Made by a program: the position numbers and the translations under genes | Shown here: piece by piece, positions 10,901 through 21,662 of the stretch | Position numbering within the stretch: position 1 is the first letter of the stretch | How the letters are laid out: each line of letters opens with the position of its first letter | NCBI GenBank assembly: GCA_015501075.1 | Contig: JADNYJ010000104.1 | Span: 1 to 64,000, forward strand | Origin: Gymnopilus junonius | Lineage: Eukaryota; Basidiomycota; Agaricomycetes; Agaricales; Galerinaceae | Reading direction: 5' to 3' | Length of the DNA: 64,000 bases | Notes under the pieces: generated by a model | Database searches by the model: none | Told to the model about the DNA's origin: nothing | What the model saw: only the letters and a program-made list of their open reading frames with translations

Positions 10901-13252
10901 GGATAATGGCCGGAAGTGGAACGTCATCGACAGCTATGTGCGGAACTGTGCGTTTGCGAAGGATTCGCAGATCGATGCGGACCCTAGCGAGATCATATGC
11001 GAGAGCTATAAGGACAAGGAGGGGAACCAAAGGTATTTGGAGAATAGAAGTCCGATGGAGTTGGTGGTTGGGTCGAATTTTTATAATAAGAAGTATAAGC
11101 TGTTCGATTGGGTTGTTGGGTTTGCAAAGTTCTCAGAGTTTCTGATTGTTGCTGAGGTACGTCTCTTCGAATCGTTGGATTGTGGCTGCATGGGTCGCTC
11201 ATGCCTTGACTTTTTCAGATGCTCCCGGAGAAGAGGACCTTGGAATTACAGGTTTCTTTGGACGGAAAACATTTTGCCAATGGACAATTTCCTCCTAGCA
11301 TGCACCCTGAAACTCATGTACGTCTTCTCTCTTCCCCTCGATGCTCTTTCTGATGTACCCTGCTCCCTAGGCCTACACCGTCCTTGAATCTAGCACTCAG
11401 TCACTTTTCCTGCATATGACCATGTCCGAATATCCTGACCCATACTGGGGCACGATACTCAAATCCAACTCCAATGGAACGTACTTTGGTATCTCCATCG
11501 AGAACGTGAACAGGGACAAAGGAGGATATGTTGACTTTGAGAAGATGATTGGGCTGGATGGCATTGCGCTCGTTAATGTTGTTTCGAATCCGGAGGAGGC
11601 CAAAATTTCGGGGAGGAAGATTTTGCAGAGTCGGATTACGCATAATGATGGTCAGCCTCTCCTTTTCTTGTTGATGGTGGCTGAGCATCCTTGCTGATAT
11701 TGTTTTTCTTCGTGATATAGGCAGTACGTGGACGCCTCTCAACCCTCCTCTGAAGGACTCTCATGGTCAGCCGTATGAGTGTCAATCAACTGTACGTCGT
11801 TCTCCGCTGTAATGAACTATATAACCTACTGAATTCGTTTAGAAGTGTCAACTCCACGTCCATGGCTACACGGAACGCATCGACCCACGAGCATCGTATA
11901 GCAGCCCGTCCGTGCCAGGATTGATCATGGCAGTCGGCAACGTCGGGGAACACCTCGCACCCTACGCAGAGAGTGACACCTTCCTCAGCCGAGACGGTGG
12001 CTTCACGTGGCAAGAAGTGCACAAAGATGCCCATCTCTGGGAGTTTGGCGACTCGGGCTCGATCTTGATCCTCGCCAACGACGAGGAGCCGACCAACTTT
12101 GTGTTGTTCAGTACGAACGAAGGCATTGACTGGCGGGAGTACAAGTTTGGCGAGGAGAAGATGAGAGTGAGGAAGATTGTCACTGTTCCTTCGGATACTA
12201 GCCGGAGGTTTATTCTGATGGGGGATTACATGAAGACGCCTGGGACTGCAGTTGTGCATATTGATTTCTCGACGTTGACTACAAAGCAATGTGAGTGTGT
12301 TTTGCTTTGGTTTGAATTATTGAAGCTTATAGCTGCTTTAGGTGTCATGAATATCGAGGATCCAGGTCATGATGACTTTGAACTATGGAGCCCAAGTGAG
12401 GAGCGACCTGAGCAGTGTCTTTTCGGACGCCAGGTGCGATTTATTTTTGAATGCGAAGACTTCGTTGCTAATGGATCTTGGGATATAGACTCTATATCAT
12501 CGACGAGCTCGCGATGCTAATTGCATTGTTGGGGACCAACCAAAGGCAGCTGAGCGCGTTGTGGAGAAATGTGCTTGCACCAAGGCCGATTTCGAATGGT
12601 CAGTCGAACTCTCGCTTCCTGAGGGTGTTCTATTGATCGACTGTGCTTTCAACTTTCTCTAGTGAATTCAACTATGTGAAGAACGCCAACGATGAGTGTG
12701 TCCTCGTGCCTGGCACCACGCCATTATCGGATGACGACTCTTGCTCAAACGGAGAAGACTACTGGTACGAGAGGACGCCTTACCGCAAGATACCCTATTC
12801 GAGCTGCGTGGGCGGTGAACGACCGGATCGCGGGAAGGAGCATGTTTGTCCTGGCTTCAAGTCCAAGAGTGGATGGTTCTGGTTCTTCATGCTCGCGATT
12901 CCGTTCATTTTCACCGCACTTGTGGGTTATTATTACTACCGCCGCAGCGGTCTGGCAAGAGGGTGAGTATAGTCGATTTGTCTGTCTGTGTAATTCATTA
13001 CCTAGCTCATCTTTCTCCTTTTCCAATAGTACGATTCGCTTGCCTGGCGATACAAGGTCACCATACGGAGGCGATTCGGGCGTCCTTGCCACCTTGGCTT
13101 CTGTGCCATGGTTCATCATCGGCGTGGGGGGTATCGCGTATGAATGGGTCGCATCCCGCGTGCAAACTCACCTGTTCAGCGCGAGAAGAGGATATAGAGA
13201 TTTACCTGTAGACGAAGACGCTCAGGTCCTGCGATTTGAGGATGAGGAGTGA
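7921..13252 (+). CDS. VPS10: Vps10 / sortilin-type vacuolar protein sorting receptor
   Basis: This is a type of receptor that carries carboxypeptidase Y-like hydrolases from the late Golgi to endosomes. Seventeen exons join in phase without any stop: 7921-8079, 8134-8268, 8317-8517, 8577-9634, 9699-9939, 10009-10118, 10172-10362, 10427-10512, 10566-11156, 11219-11317, 11371-11650, 11721-11791, 11843-12290, 12342-12433, 12489-12598, 12663-12962 and 13030-13252. They encode 1,464 aa. The start was chosen because a basic N-terminus and hydrophobic signal peptide follow it directly. Two Vps10 propeller domains follow, with repeated S-x-D-x-G-x-x-W (Asp-box) motifs, each closed by a Cys-rich 10CC module (near 9870-10360 and 12410-12850). 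Two hydrophobic segments lie near aa 1360-1382 and 1405-1428, then a short acidic tail. The length matches fungal Vps10. The gene is intact. Confidence 0.95.
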
Positions 13253-13733
13253 AAGTAACATACGTTTTTACCATTTTCATTTCTCTTTTGTGAGATATTG
13301 AACATCTACACACTTACCTAGCTAGCTACCCTAAAATCGCTTTGCATCCGTCGCTCTCTTCTGTTTTGCAGTTGTATTCTTTAATTTTTAAGTCTACGAT
13401 AGTTGGAATTCGGTTTATGTACTAATACAGATATTGGCATTCTTGAGATGGAAGCTTGGGGTGAATTTATGTTTGAAGTATCCTGAGAAATGAGGTATGT
13501 ACGTCCGGATCCGATCCGATTGAAATGTATTTACAGGTTTGGGGTATAGAGGTATGTCTAGAGTGTGCAGAGATAGATGAACTGGATATGAGTATGCGAC
13601 ATTGAAATGAATGATGAATCCATATGTTGATGAGAGTTCTGACGCGTGCATGAGGCATAATGAATGAATTGACTTCCTTGCGCCTGACGCGCTGTGGAAG
13701 GAGTTTTCGACAGAAATTAGAAGCTAGCAGGCA
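13253..13733. other. Convergent intergenic region
   Basis: This holds the 3' flanks of VPS10 and of the minus-strand gene ending at 13734. I see no gene or clear repeat. Confidence 0.5.
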
Positions 13734-14291
13734 CTAGCTGGAGGCCGTCCTTCTAGGAGACGACTTGCTTGTCTGAAGAGGGGATGAGCTTAAGGAACAT
13801 CTGAAATAAGACCACAAATGACTCACCTCGAGGTCGACACACAAGTAGCCTACCAGCAAAATCGCAGCGACTGCGAAGGAGACTACAGACGATCCCGTCA
13901 AGGCATAGAGCAGCGGCAGGGCCCCATACGGTAGGTAAGAAAAGATAGTAATATCATTCCTCGATGTCATCCGCCGTCGTGCGTTGCGAGAGGGAGACTT
14001 GTGTCGATCCACCCGTCTGATCTTCTTCGGTCCTCCCGATGACGGACGAGAGCCAGATCGATCGTCATTTCGGCGCTTTGATGAAGTCCTTCCATGGTGT
14101 TGTCGACGATCTGCATGGCGTCGCGCATCCTCCTCGTCCTCTAACAATGCCTCGCGTCGCGCTGGCATGTCGTTCTGGCCGTCCTGCAACCCATGAAGTT
14201 GTTTCTCCGTTTCCCGGACCCATCGCTCGACGCGCCGTTGCGAGGACAGGTAATAATGATAGTAGTCGGCCGGGCTTAGTTCTTCTGGCAT
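13734..14291 (-). CDS. Small membrane protein with charged linker (hypothetical)
   Basis: Exon 1 (14291-13827) and exon 2 (13772-13734) are joined by a 54-nt GT-AG intron and give 167 aa. The N-terminus (M-P-E-E-L-S-P-A-D-Y-Y) leads into a helical segment rich in Arg and Glu. A long Arg/Ser/Asp-rich linker (about aa 45-105) follows, then one or two hydrophobic segments near aa 112-150. I do not recognise the family. The start is inferred: the open frame continues upstream into the neighbouring F-box relic, but leucine-rich character ends well before this Met and the new composition begins at it. A signal peptide is absent. The linker composition suggests a cytosolic or nuclear-side domain anchored near the C-terminus, but this is inference. 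No function can be assigned. Confidence 0.6.
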   Translation of the reverse strand: MPEELSPADYYHYYLSSQRRVERWVRETEKQLHGLQDGQNDMPARREALLEDEEDARRHADRRQHHGRTSSKRRNDDRSGSRPSSGGPKKIRRVDRHKSPSRNARRRMTSRNDITIFSYLPYGALPLLYALTGSSVVSFAVAAILLVGYLCVDLEVSHLWSYFRCSLSSSPLQTSKSSPRRTASS

Positions 14292-16116
14292 AAATAAAGC
14301 ACTGTGAAGGTGGGGTAAAGGGTTGGGTAGAAAAGAATATGGTACCAGTGAGGTGCTGCCAACACGTGCAGACGGTGCAGCGATCATTTTCCTCAGCACC
14401 CCTGAGCCCTTCCGGTGGTACGGACCGTCGGATTTTTTTGACGAGATGGTGATTCGGGCTATGCTGTAAATAGCCACGCATATTGTCACCGTATTCAACT
14501 TGGCAAATAACATGGACGTCGAATCAAGGATAAAATCATGGAGAACCTTTGCAGCAGCTTTGCTCACGCAAATTTCTTCGAGATTGGGGCATGCCGATGC
14601 AAATACCCTAAAGCAGTGGCGCGCAGCCAGATGGTCGTCCATTTGAATGTCAAATTCAACGCTGGTGATTGTGATGAGCTGATACGAAGACGGGATAAAA
14701 TGAAGGAGAGAAGGGACAATCGCCGACGGTAGATCATGAGGATGATTTGACGTAATGTCGATCGAGTGGTCGGGCAAGGCAGTCTCGCAGTACTTTTTTG
14801 AGGATTCCAGGATGGCAAATCTTGAACGAAAGAGAACTAACGTGAGACTCGATATACTGTGATTTTGGAAAAAGCTTGTAGACGCCCGATTCAAGTTGGC
14901 GCTGAACTTCGCAAGTATTTTGGGATTGAACAATATATCTTCAGGTACGTCAACACGACATCTGATGTACAGGGCGCAGTCTTGATGTAACATGACTCTT
15001 GACATAATCACAAGACAACCAGCAAGGTTGTGTTTTATTCGCAGCTGACTGAGATTTAAAAAGTTGATAGGTCGTGTAAGGTGTCCTCCCATATGGAGAG
15101 GCATGCAATAGATGGTCAAGCATTCGACCATCGTCATGTTTTTCAGTAAACAGGACAACTCCGAAGTCGAACCCAAAGTAAATTCGTCCAGTGAGATTGA
15201 ATGTAGCTGAGGAAGATATGGACAAGACCTGAGGTGACCATAGGTCGAAAGAGGGAAAATGAAATCTGTATGCTGCTTCGAGCAGTATTTGATGTTCGGA
15301 CATTGAAGGTTGTTGGGATCTACCCAGATACGTATATGTTCCAGCATCGGTGCACGGCGGCACATGAATTCTTCCAGGTCGAAGGGAGATACGTTAGAAT
15401 CAAGATTACAAAGCTTGACGTCTAAAATTCGAATTCGTTCCTAAACGTTACTCAGTAAGAACCGGAAGAAATCTTTCGAGCGCGGATTATTCCAGTCAAC
15501 CGGACCCAGAATGCACAGACCTACTGTAAAGCCACAACGTCTGAGGACTTCCTTCCGCCAGCGGCCCCTCTTTTGTGCCAGAAGACCAAGTTCAATGCTG
15601 TTCGCCCAGATGAGTGGAGAACCGATAAGTAGCCGTCGCCATTGTTGACAGACTTGGGACGTGTGACGAGTAGTTGTCAGCGGATGGATCCCGGTATCAT
15701 AACTTTCTGACAAGCCCAAAGAGAAGTTATCAAGTTGCGTGTTGACCATGAAGATCAAAGAAAGAACGTCCTGATTGAGTCGGAACATGATAGAATTTGT
15801 AAGTCCAATCGCGGGAGGCGCCTGGGCGGAAGAGCATAGTAAAGCAGTAAACAACGTATGGAGAACTGGAAGACTCAAGGTTCTCTATGAGTTGGTGGAA
15901 GTAGCTCCTCTCCTGAGGTCTCGAGATATAATTCTCGAATAGGAAAACATGATACATCGTTGTGCAAGACTGACATATGGGCTCAATAGGAGGTTTTACA
16001 TCTTCTAAACAGGTGCCAGGGAGCAATAAAAGTGCAAGACACAATATGGGTCGGTCGAGGTGGGGCTCAACAACTGATTGTTTGATATTGGTTGAAGGTA
16101 TAATGCCGAACGGCAA
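14292..16116 (-). pseudogene. F-box/LRR-type gene relic with in-frame TAG and no own stop
   Basis: Minus-strand frames from 15878 carry an F-box-like motif (R-L-N-Q-D-V-L-S-L-I-F), a V-C-Q-Q-W-R-R segment and leucine-rich stretches, as in the large agaricomycete F-box families that recruit substrates to SCF ubiquitin ligases. A TAG at 15441-15443 splits the coding region, and the same frame continues on both sides. Downstream the leucine-rich pattern fades near 14480, and the frame runs without a stop into the small membrane-protein gene. A further open segment to 16116 could be a 5' exon, but no splice junction fits in phase. Together these suggest a dying gene whose 3' end is lost. A 30-nt intron (phase 1) would also remove the TAG, but that is unusually short. 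The start could be 15878 or the Met at about 15788. Confidence 0.55.
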
Positions 16117-16650
16117 TCAATACTCCCTCACGTGATATAATTTCGAAAATCTTTTGTGATATCCAAATTCTATTATTGTCAGTTTAGTCCATCCCGTCCT
16201 GCTGCATGTCAGTTCATGCCTTGAATTCAAATCTACCGTTTTGTCCACCCTCCATAAAAGACAGAACATACTTTGCAATAAGAGCAGTTGACGGACCGCC
16301 AGAAGCGACGCCGAGTTAGCAAAGCCTTTCGTCCAGTGTCCACGTCATAAATCCCTAATTTTCTCACCAGGTCGACGCTTTAGAAGGATGGCAGCCATAT
16401 CGGCATTGAATTCCCTGACAATCTTATCGGTTGGCAAGACTTTCGTGCCGTTATGATATATCCTTCGGCAGGTCAACTTCCGGACCGCTGGAATTGACAT
16501 GTCTTCTTCCTATGCGTCCACAGGTTCTTCTGCATCATGCGACAGACAATGATCATGCTTTGTACCAGTGCTTCTGATAACATGTAGTATGCAGAAACAC
16601 GGTGAGCATTTAATCCACCGCTTCTTTGACCACTCTCAATTCCATCTCCA
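16117..16650. other. Intergenic region
   Basis: No gene is supported. A minus-strand stretch near 16290-16460 reads as a short protein-like fragment ending in a stop, but I could not place it in a family. Confidence 0.4.
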
Positions 16651-18844
16651 ATGTGGTGCCAAGTTCTGACCGTTTGTTTAGCTTTTCTCGTTACATATTC
16701 CTATTCATCAGACCCTCAAGCTCCTTTGAGAGCTTTAAAGCCACCTAGGATTGGAGGTCGCGAAAGTCTCCCTCCGCCATTAAATATTCCTCAGCCCAAT
16801 TCTGCCAATGTAATTCAGGTAAGTTCATTTTCTTGTCTGACCTTGTCACGCTCCCTTATTCCTTCCAGATACCCATTGACCATTTTGGTCATAAAACATC
16901 GGCAACATTCTCAAATAGGTACTGGCTAAATGCCACTTATTACAAGTCGGGAGGACCTGTGTTCCGTTTGTTGCTTGGTCTCTATTCAATGGGATGGTTT
17001 AAATTGACTGATGGCTGTTGTTAGTCTTTGATTCGGGTGAACAGAATGCTGAACCACTGGTCCCATATTACATACAGGTCTGTCATATCACTGCCCTTCA
17101 ATTCTGTAGTAACCTTGCCTTTCGGATCAGGAATATCACGGGCTGTCTGCCGTGATGCGCCTTGCAAAACGATATAATGGACTTGCACTTCTTTGGGAGC
17201 ACAGGTTCTACGGAGAGTCTCTTCCTTTCCCAGTTAATGTACGTTTGGTGATAGCCGTCTTTACCATTTTTTATGCACTCAGGTTATCGCTTTTAGGGCA
17301 ATACGACTTCGGAACAGTGGCAATTTCTCAATACAGAACAAGCGCTCGAGGATATTGTTTTCTTTGCTAATTCTTTTGCTCAGTCAGAGTTGAGCGCCGA
17401 TGGCCCTATTTCTTCTGACCCACTTCAAAAATTTGCTGTCCATCCGAGCAAAACGCCCTGGATTATGCTCGGAGGATCATACCCTGGCATTAGATCTGCG
17501 CTCATGAGAATCCGAAATCCTTCAGTAATTTTTGCATCATGGGCGTCTTCAGCACCTGTCCAGGCTCAAGTTGATATGTCCAGCTATTATAAAGCTGCAG
17601 AGCGTAGCATGACCCGAAACTGTTCAGCAGATTGGGTTGCAGTTACCAAGTATACAGTTTTATTTTCTACATTATTTCCGGCAGTGACTCAGTCTGTTTA
17701 GGTATGTGGACGATACCCTGAGTGGCAGCAATGAGACAGCCGTCATGAACATGAATTCGAGCTTTTGAAAGCCCATCTCAGTGGTCCTGGTGGTAATACC
17801 ACAGGTGCTAACGGCTTGACGATGGCGAAGGCAACAGTACCAGTAATGTCAATGCCGCAAGTGTCCTTATGGACCGCTCAATTTCTATCAGGTATGCTAT
17901 TCGCTATGATGGTAACTTATTAAAGCAATTACTGAAAATACTCCAGTATTATGGCTTCAAGGATTCGATCCTTCCATTTTGTAACATACTAGAATCTCAA
18001 AATCGCACAGCTGAACCAGTGGAAGGAGGTGTTGTTGCTCAGTTTGGTATAGACATCGGCTTCAAGTCGTTCTTAACCGCGATCAGTGAAGTGGACTATG
18101 CTGCAATTCCGGGGGACCCAGATGATCCAGTACAAGACCGATCGTGGATGTGGCAATATTGTTCAGAATATGGTATGGCCTTTGGCCTAGATGTCGCTCC
18201 CGAATTTTAAATGACTGATCATGATATTTAAAGGCTCTATCAACGCGGAGATCCGAATAATCCGCTCTCTATAGAAACTTCATTTTTATCCCTTGAACTT
18301 TTCCAGCAGCAGTGCGATGAAACGTTCCCAAAGGGTTTGCCTTCTTCGCCCCAAGTCCAAAATGTTTAACAAATATGGAGGCTGGAAAATGAACCCTTCC
18401 AATGTCATGTTTTCGAATGGAGAATGTGAGCGTTCATATTACGTGCCCAGAATTCGTCTCTATCTCTGACCGGTGAATGGCGATTTAGTTGATCCATGGC
18501 GAACAATGGGCCTTGCCTCGATTGAGTCCAATGCTCCAAACCGAAAACCTTCAGTTTCTGTTCCTGCGTAAGTCGTTTGAGGACCTGTGAACTAAACTAG
18601 AAGTACTTCTAACACAACTGACAGCTGTAACACCCCTGCATCTTCGCCTTCTTCATTCTTCGGTATAACCTACGACAATATGGTCCATGTCTCTGATATG
18701 CGCGTTCTAATTACCCCCGATGCCAATCACAGTGACTTCAAGACCGTAGGATTTTACAGCCCTGTATCGCAAGAGCCTTTCTTCACCGGTTTGGGCCTAT
18801 TTCAGCTGGCGATGGATGAGTGGCTTCCATGCTTCGGCAGGTAA
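16651..18844 (+). pseudogene. Serine carboxypeptidase S28-type peptidase, frameshifted
   Basis: The S28 family (prolyl carboxypeptidase-like, secreted) is recognised from a signal peptide, the N-terminal I-P-I-D-H-F segment, the nucleophile motif G-G-S-Y-P-G (Ser codon 17477-17479), N-G-E-F-D-P-W bearing the catalytic Asp (near 18415-18500, across an intron) and D-A-N-H-S-D-F with the His (near 18720). Exons 16651-16818, 16869-16965, 17025-17077, 17131-17238, 17297-17649 and from 17702 join cleanly. After that the frame breaks at about 17748, 17818 and 17870, each consistent with loss of one base, and again near 18175-18232 and 18365. The final exons after introns at 18427-18489 and 18569-18625 are conserved, and stop TAA is at 18842-18844. 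All three catalytic residues survive, so loss is recent or the breaks are sequence errors. The native enzyme would cleave Pro-containing peptides outside the cell. Confidence 0.8.
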
Positions 18845-19130
18845 TATCATCGATGACACATTCTTTTCTTATATTGTCCATTTCGCATCATTGAACCTCA
18901 TGCAATCTGATTTGCCCTTGAGATTGGGCTCTCTGCAATTATTATTAAGAATTCGAAAACTTGGGCAACAAGCCTCCGCAGTGGTTTACCGGCAAGGGTT
19001 CGAAGAACAAGGAAACATTTTTGATTAACCACATATCTCCACCTTTGGATAATGACGAAATCTTATGGTGTGGAGTTCTGGAAAGATCCGAAGTGAACTT
19101 TGCTTTCAGAAGTTTCAAAATACGTTCTAG
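18845..19130. other. Short intergenic region
   Basis: This is the 3' flank of the S28 pseudogene; nothing else is seen. Confidence 0.4.
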
Positions 19131-19785
19131 GATTTAGGGACTAACTCGAGCACGTCGATAGCCAGGGAGCATGAGGTGAGGCTGAACGCAGTGGGATCAA
19201 AATCCCGAATTCCGTGTACTGGATGAAAAGATAGTGTATGGAATGTATGGCATATGGGAAGGGGAAGTATGGAGGAATGGCCAAGGAAATATTGTGTGAT
19301 TTCAATAAGTAAATTCATGACTTCGAATGTAAATTTCAGAACACGGATCACCGGGAGGCGATTCTGTGAATTTTAGGTGGAGAGAGATGGAGGCAGACTG
19401 TATTATGGCAGTGGACTGAGGTATAACGCCAAAAGACATCAGCGCATGCGATGTCCTTATGGTCGACATGATTGAAATGGTCCACAGAAACTTTGAATGA
19501 AAGACAGCATTGAGGTGGAGTTTGTGTATGGATCAGAAATTTTGAGATGGGGTTTGACGGAGTTCTCAAATGTCATGCTGATATGCTGAAGCGACTGTAA
19601 AAAGACTTCTGGGAGTGAAATATTTGGGCTCACAGGGATCACCATAGAGCTCTAATACTGAGAGTGCTTGAAGAATTTCATAGACTGGAATAGGCCCATT
19701 CAATACAGGAACAATGTGCACCAGCTTCCTCCCAATTTTCATGCTTGTCAGCCTAATTTTGCAGATTTCGTGTTTAACTGTCATG
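19130..19785 (-). pseudogene. Possible F-box/LRR-type relic
   Basis: Several short minus-strand frames overlap and appear to continue one another. One (from 19784) ends near E-L-Y-G-D-P-C-E-P-K-Y-F-T-P, and another frame (from 19645) continues with L-P-E-V-F-L-Q-S-L-Q-H-I-S. This looks like a leucine-rich protein broken by frameshifts. The resemblance is to the LRR part of F-box proteins; no F-box is seen. It is weak evidence and could be chance. Confidence 0.3.
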
Positions 19786-19990
19786 ACAATCTGGCTGTAC
19801 TTACACCAAGTTCATCAATATTAATGCCAAGGCCAGAGAATTGATAAAAATAAGTTGACCACATGTTTTTATAGGTCAAAAGGTGGTAAAAAGACTGAAA
19901 TCAGGGTACTCTGTATACAAATACACATCCTTTCAATGGACTGGAAAAATGTTATCAAAGGCGAAAAATAGAAGAGGATCCATACAACAG

Positions 19991-20064
19991 TGGCCACCGT
20001 GGGGGTCGAACCCAAGACCTTCGCGTTATTAGCACGACGCTCTAACCAACTGAGCTAGGCGGCC
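19991..20064 (-). tRNA. tRNA-Ile (AAT)
   Basis: The minus strand folds as a 74-nt tRNA: a 7-bp acceptor stem (GGCCGCC with GGTGGCC, one G-U), a D arm, an anticodon loop reading CTAATAA with anticodon AAT, and a T arm with GGTTCGA. No intron. It differs from the other two Ile copies in the window at three sites: acceptor position 6, its 3' partner, and one T-arm base. Confidence 0.93.
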
Positions 20065-20258
20065 AATAAGTTTGAGTTGCCGTTAAGCACATAGAATCTG
20101 TTGTAAAATCCCCAAAAAAAAGAAAAAAAAGCTAAATCCGACTGAAATCTGAAGCACGGGAAAAAATGGAAAAGAAAATGAAATCCAAGTAATATACACC
20201 ACCTCTAAATGAGTCTACATCGAGTCTTCTACTCGCAACAACAGTGTCATGTTTGATC

Positions 20259-21329
20259 TTATCCTTCGTCCATCTCTTCACCTTCGCCTTCCTGCGATGC
20301 GCCAGACCACCATGCGACGGGACCTAATCCCTGTTCAGCAATCGAACACTAGAAAGACGCAAATCACAACAGACAATGAACACCTAAAGCTCCACATGAA
20401 GGTAGAAGGCAAATAAGGCCACTCACGCAAATCATTATAATTCGGCCGCTTCCCCTCCCTTTTGGCTTGCACCACCCCTTCGGATACTTTGATCGGTCCG
20501 GGTTCGTCATCGCAGAATTCGTCCGCTTCTACGCGGACGCGGACGACTTCGCCTTGGTCGATGTACATTCGCTCGGTGAGGGGTGTGTCGAGAAGTTCTG
20601 TGGCGGTTGTGAGCGTGGAGTCGGGGATCCAGAAATGGGGCGCGTTCGTTTGGGTCGCTTTGGGTTTGGAAGCGGATTATTATTAAGATGGTGGAGGGGG
20701 TTGAGGGTGATATATTAGTTGGTGCGAATCAATGTAGGTTGTAGGGAAATGGGTGCTTACAATGCGGTGGGTTGAGGAGGTATGATACAGGGATGAACAG
20801 GTCGTCGAAGAAGCCCAGTGTCACTGTGGATGAAGGTGAGATCTAAGAGGGGTTCGTGGAAAGGGAGGAGAAGCTGGGACGCAACGTCTTATTCCATCTT
20901 CATCTGATGATTTGACTTTGGCGATGATGACTTCAGAAGTAAACGGTCGAAACACGACAAGGCGGAACACCACTGCAATCGGCGATACAACGGAAATGCG
21001 GCATTAAATCAGCAAAGTATTCAAAAAATACAATGTAAGACAGATAATAAGCACCTTTATACCACAGGAATCCGTCTCCGTATCTCACCTTCCCTTCACC
21101 CGCTTGAGTAATGTCGAAAACACAAATACACAGCCCGACGTCGTGCAACACCGCGATTGGCGTATTTTTGTTGATCTCCGCTATCAGTGCGTCTTCCACC
21201 GGTGCGCCAAAGTTGGATGGGTGGATGGCCATCGTGTCCTGAGGAGTATCCGAGATGCTCGAGTCAGCATGACCAATCCACAGAAACCACAAGACGACGA
21301 CGCACTTTGACGACGGAAAGACAGAACAT
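20259..21329 (-). CDS. RPC25: DNA-directed RNA polymerase III subunit RPC25 (Rpc8; Rpb7-like)
   Basis: This subunit pairs with Rpc17 to form the stalk of RNA polymerase III, needed for initiation at tRNA and 5S genes. Exons: 21329-21306, 21238-21055, 20972-20886, 20823-20761, 20657-20427 and 20348-20259, about 225 aa. The N-terminal Rpb7-type domain (M-F-C-L-S-V-V-K, then V-G-L-C-I-C-V-F-D and K-V-R-Y-G-D-G) is followed by the OB-fold domain (G-F-F-D-D-L-F-I-P, then R-V-R-V-E-A-D-E-F). The conserved C-terminal S-I-A-E-Q-G-L-G-P-V-x-W-W is in the last exon. The first five exons join in phase, but the last junction (20427 to 20348) is one base out of phase with the conserved last exon. No better GT or GC donor is visible. 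The gene is essential in yeast, so a sequence error or unusual splice is more likely than a null. Confidence 0.85.
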
Positions 21330-21662
21330 GGTGGACGTTGCTCTGGAACGAACGTGGGCGACGCAAAGAATAGAAAGGCTACGAGCTCATGGGTGCTGTC
21401 AGATAAATAGCAAGGCGAACGTTGACGCTGCCAATTGGGTTTTCGGACAAATCTTATCGGCTGCCTGCCTGTTTGGTTCCGTCCCACGTGATACGAAAAA
21501 ATCACCCGGCAAATTTGGATTTCTGAACTTGTCACTTTCCTCCCGCCTGGTCTCTTTTTTTTCTCCGTTCTTTGGGCTCGTATATTGCGCGGAACTTTGG
21601 ATCATTTTCCCCTAATTTTCAGAGACTCTTGGGAGGAAATAGCTCGTCTGGCTTGAAACGAT

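Noticed and set aside
16651..18844. Programmed ribosomal frameshifting to explain the S28 breaks
   Set aside because: There are at least five breaks with no common slippery site, and the laccase and F-box genes show the same kind of damage.
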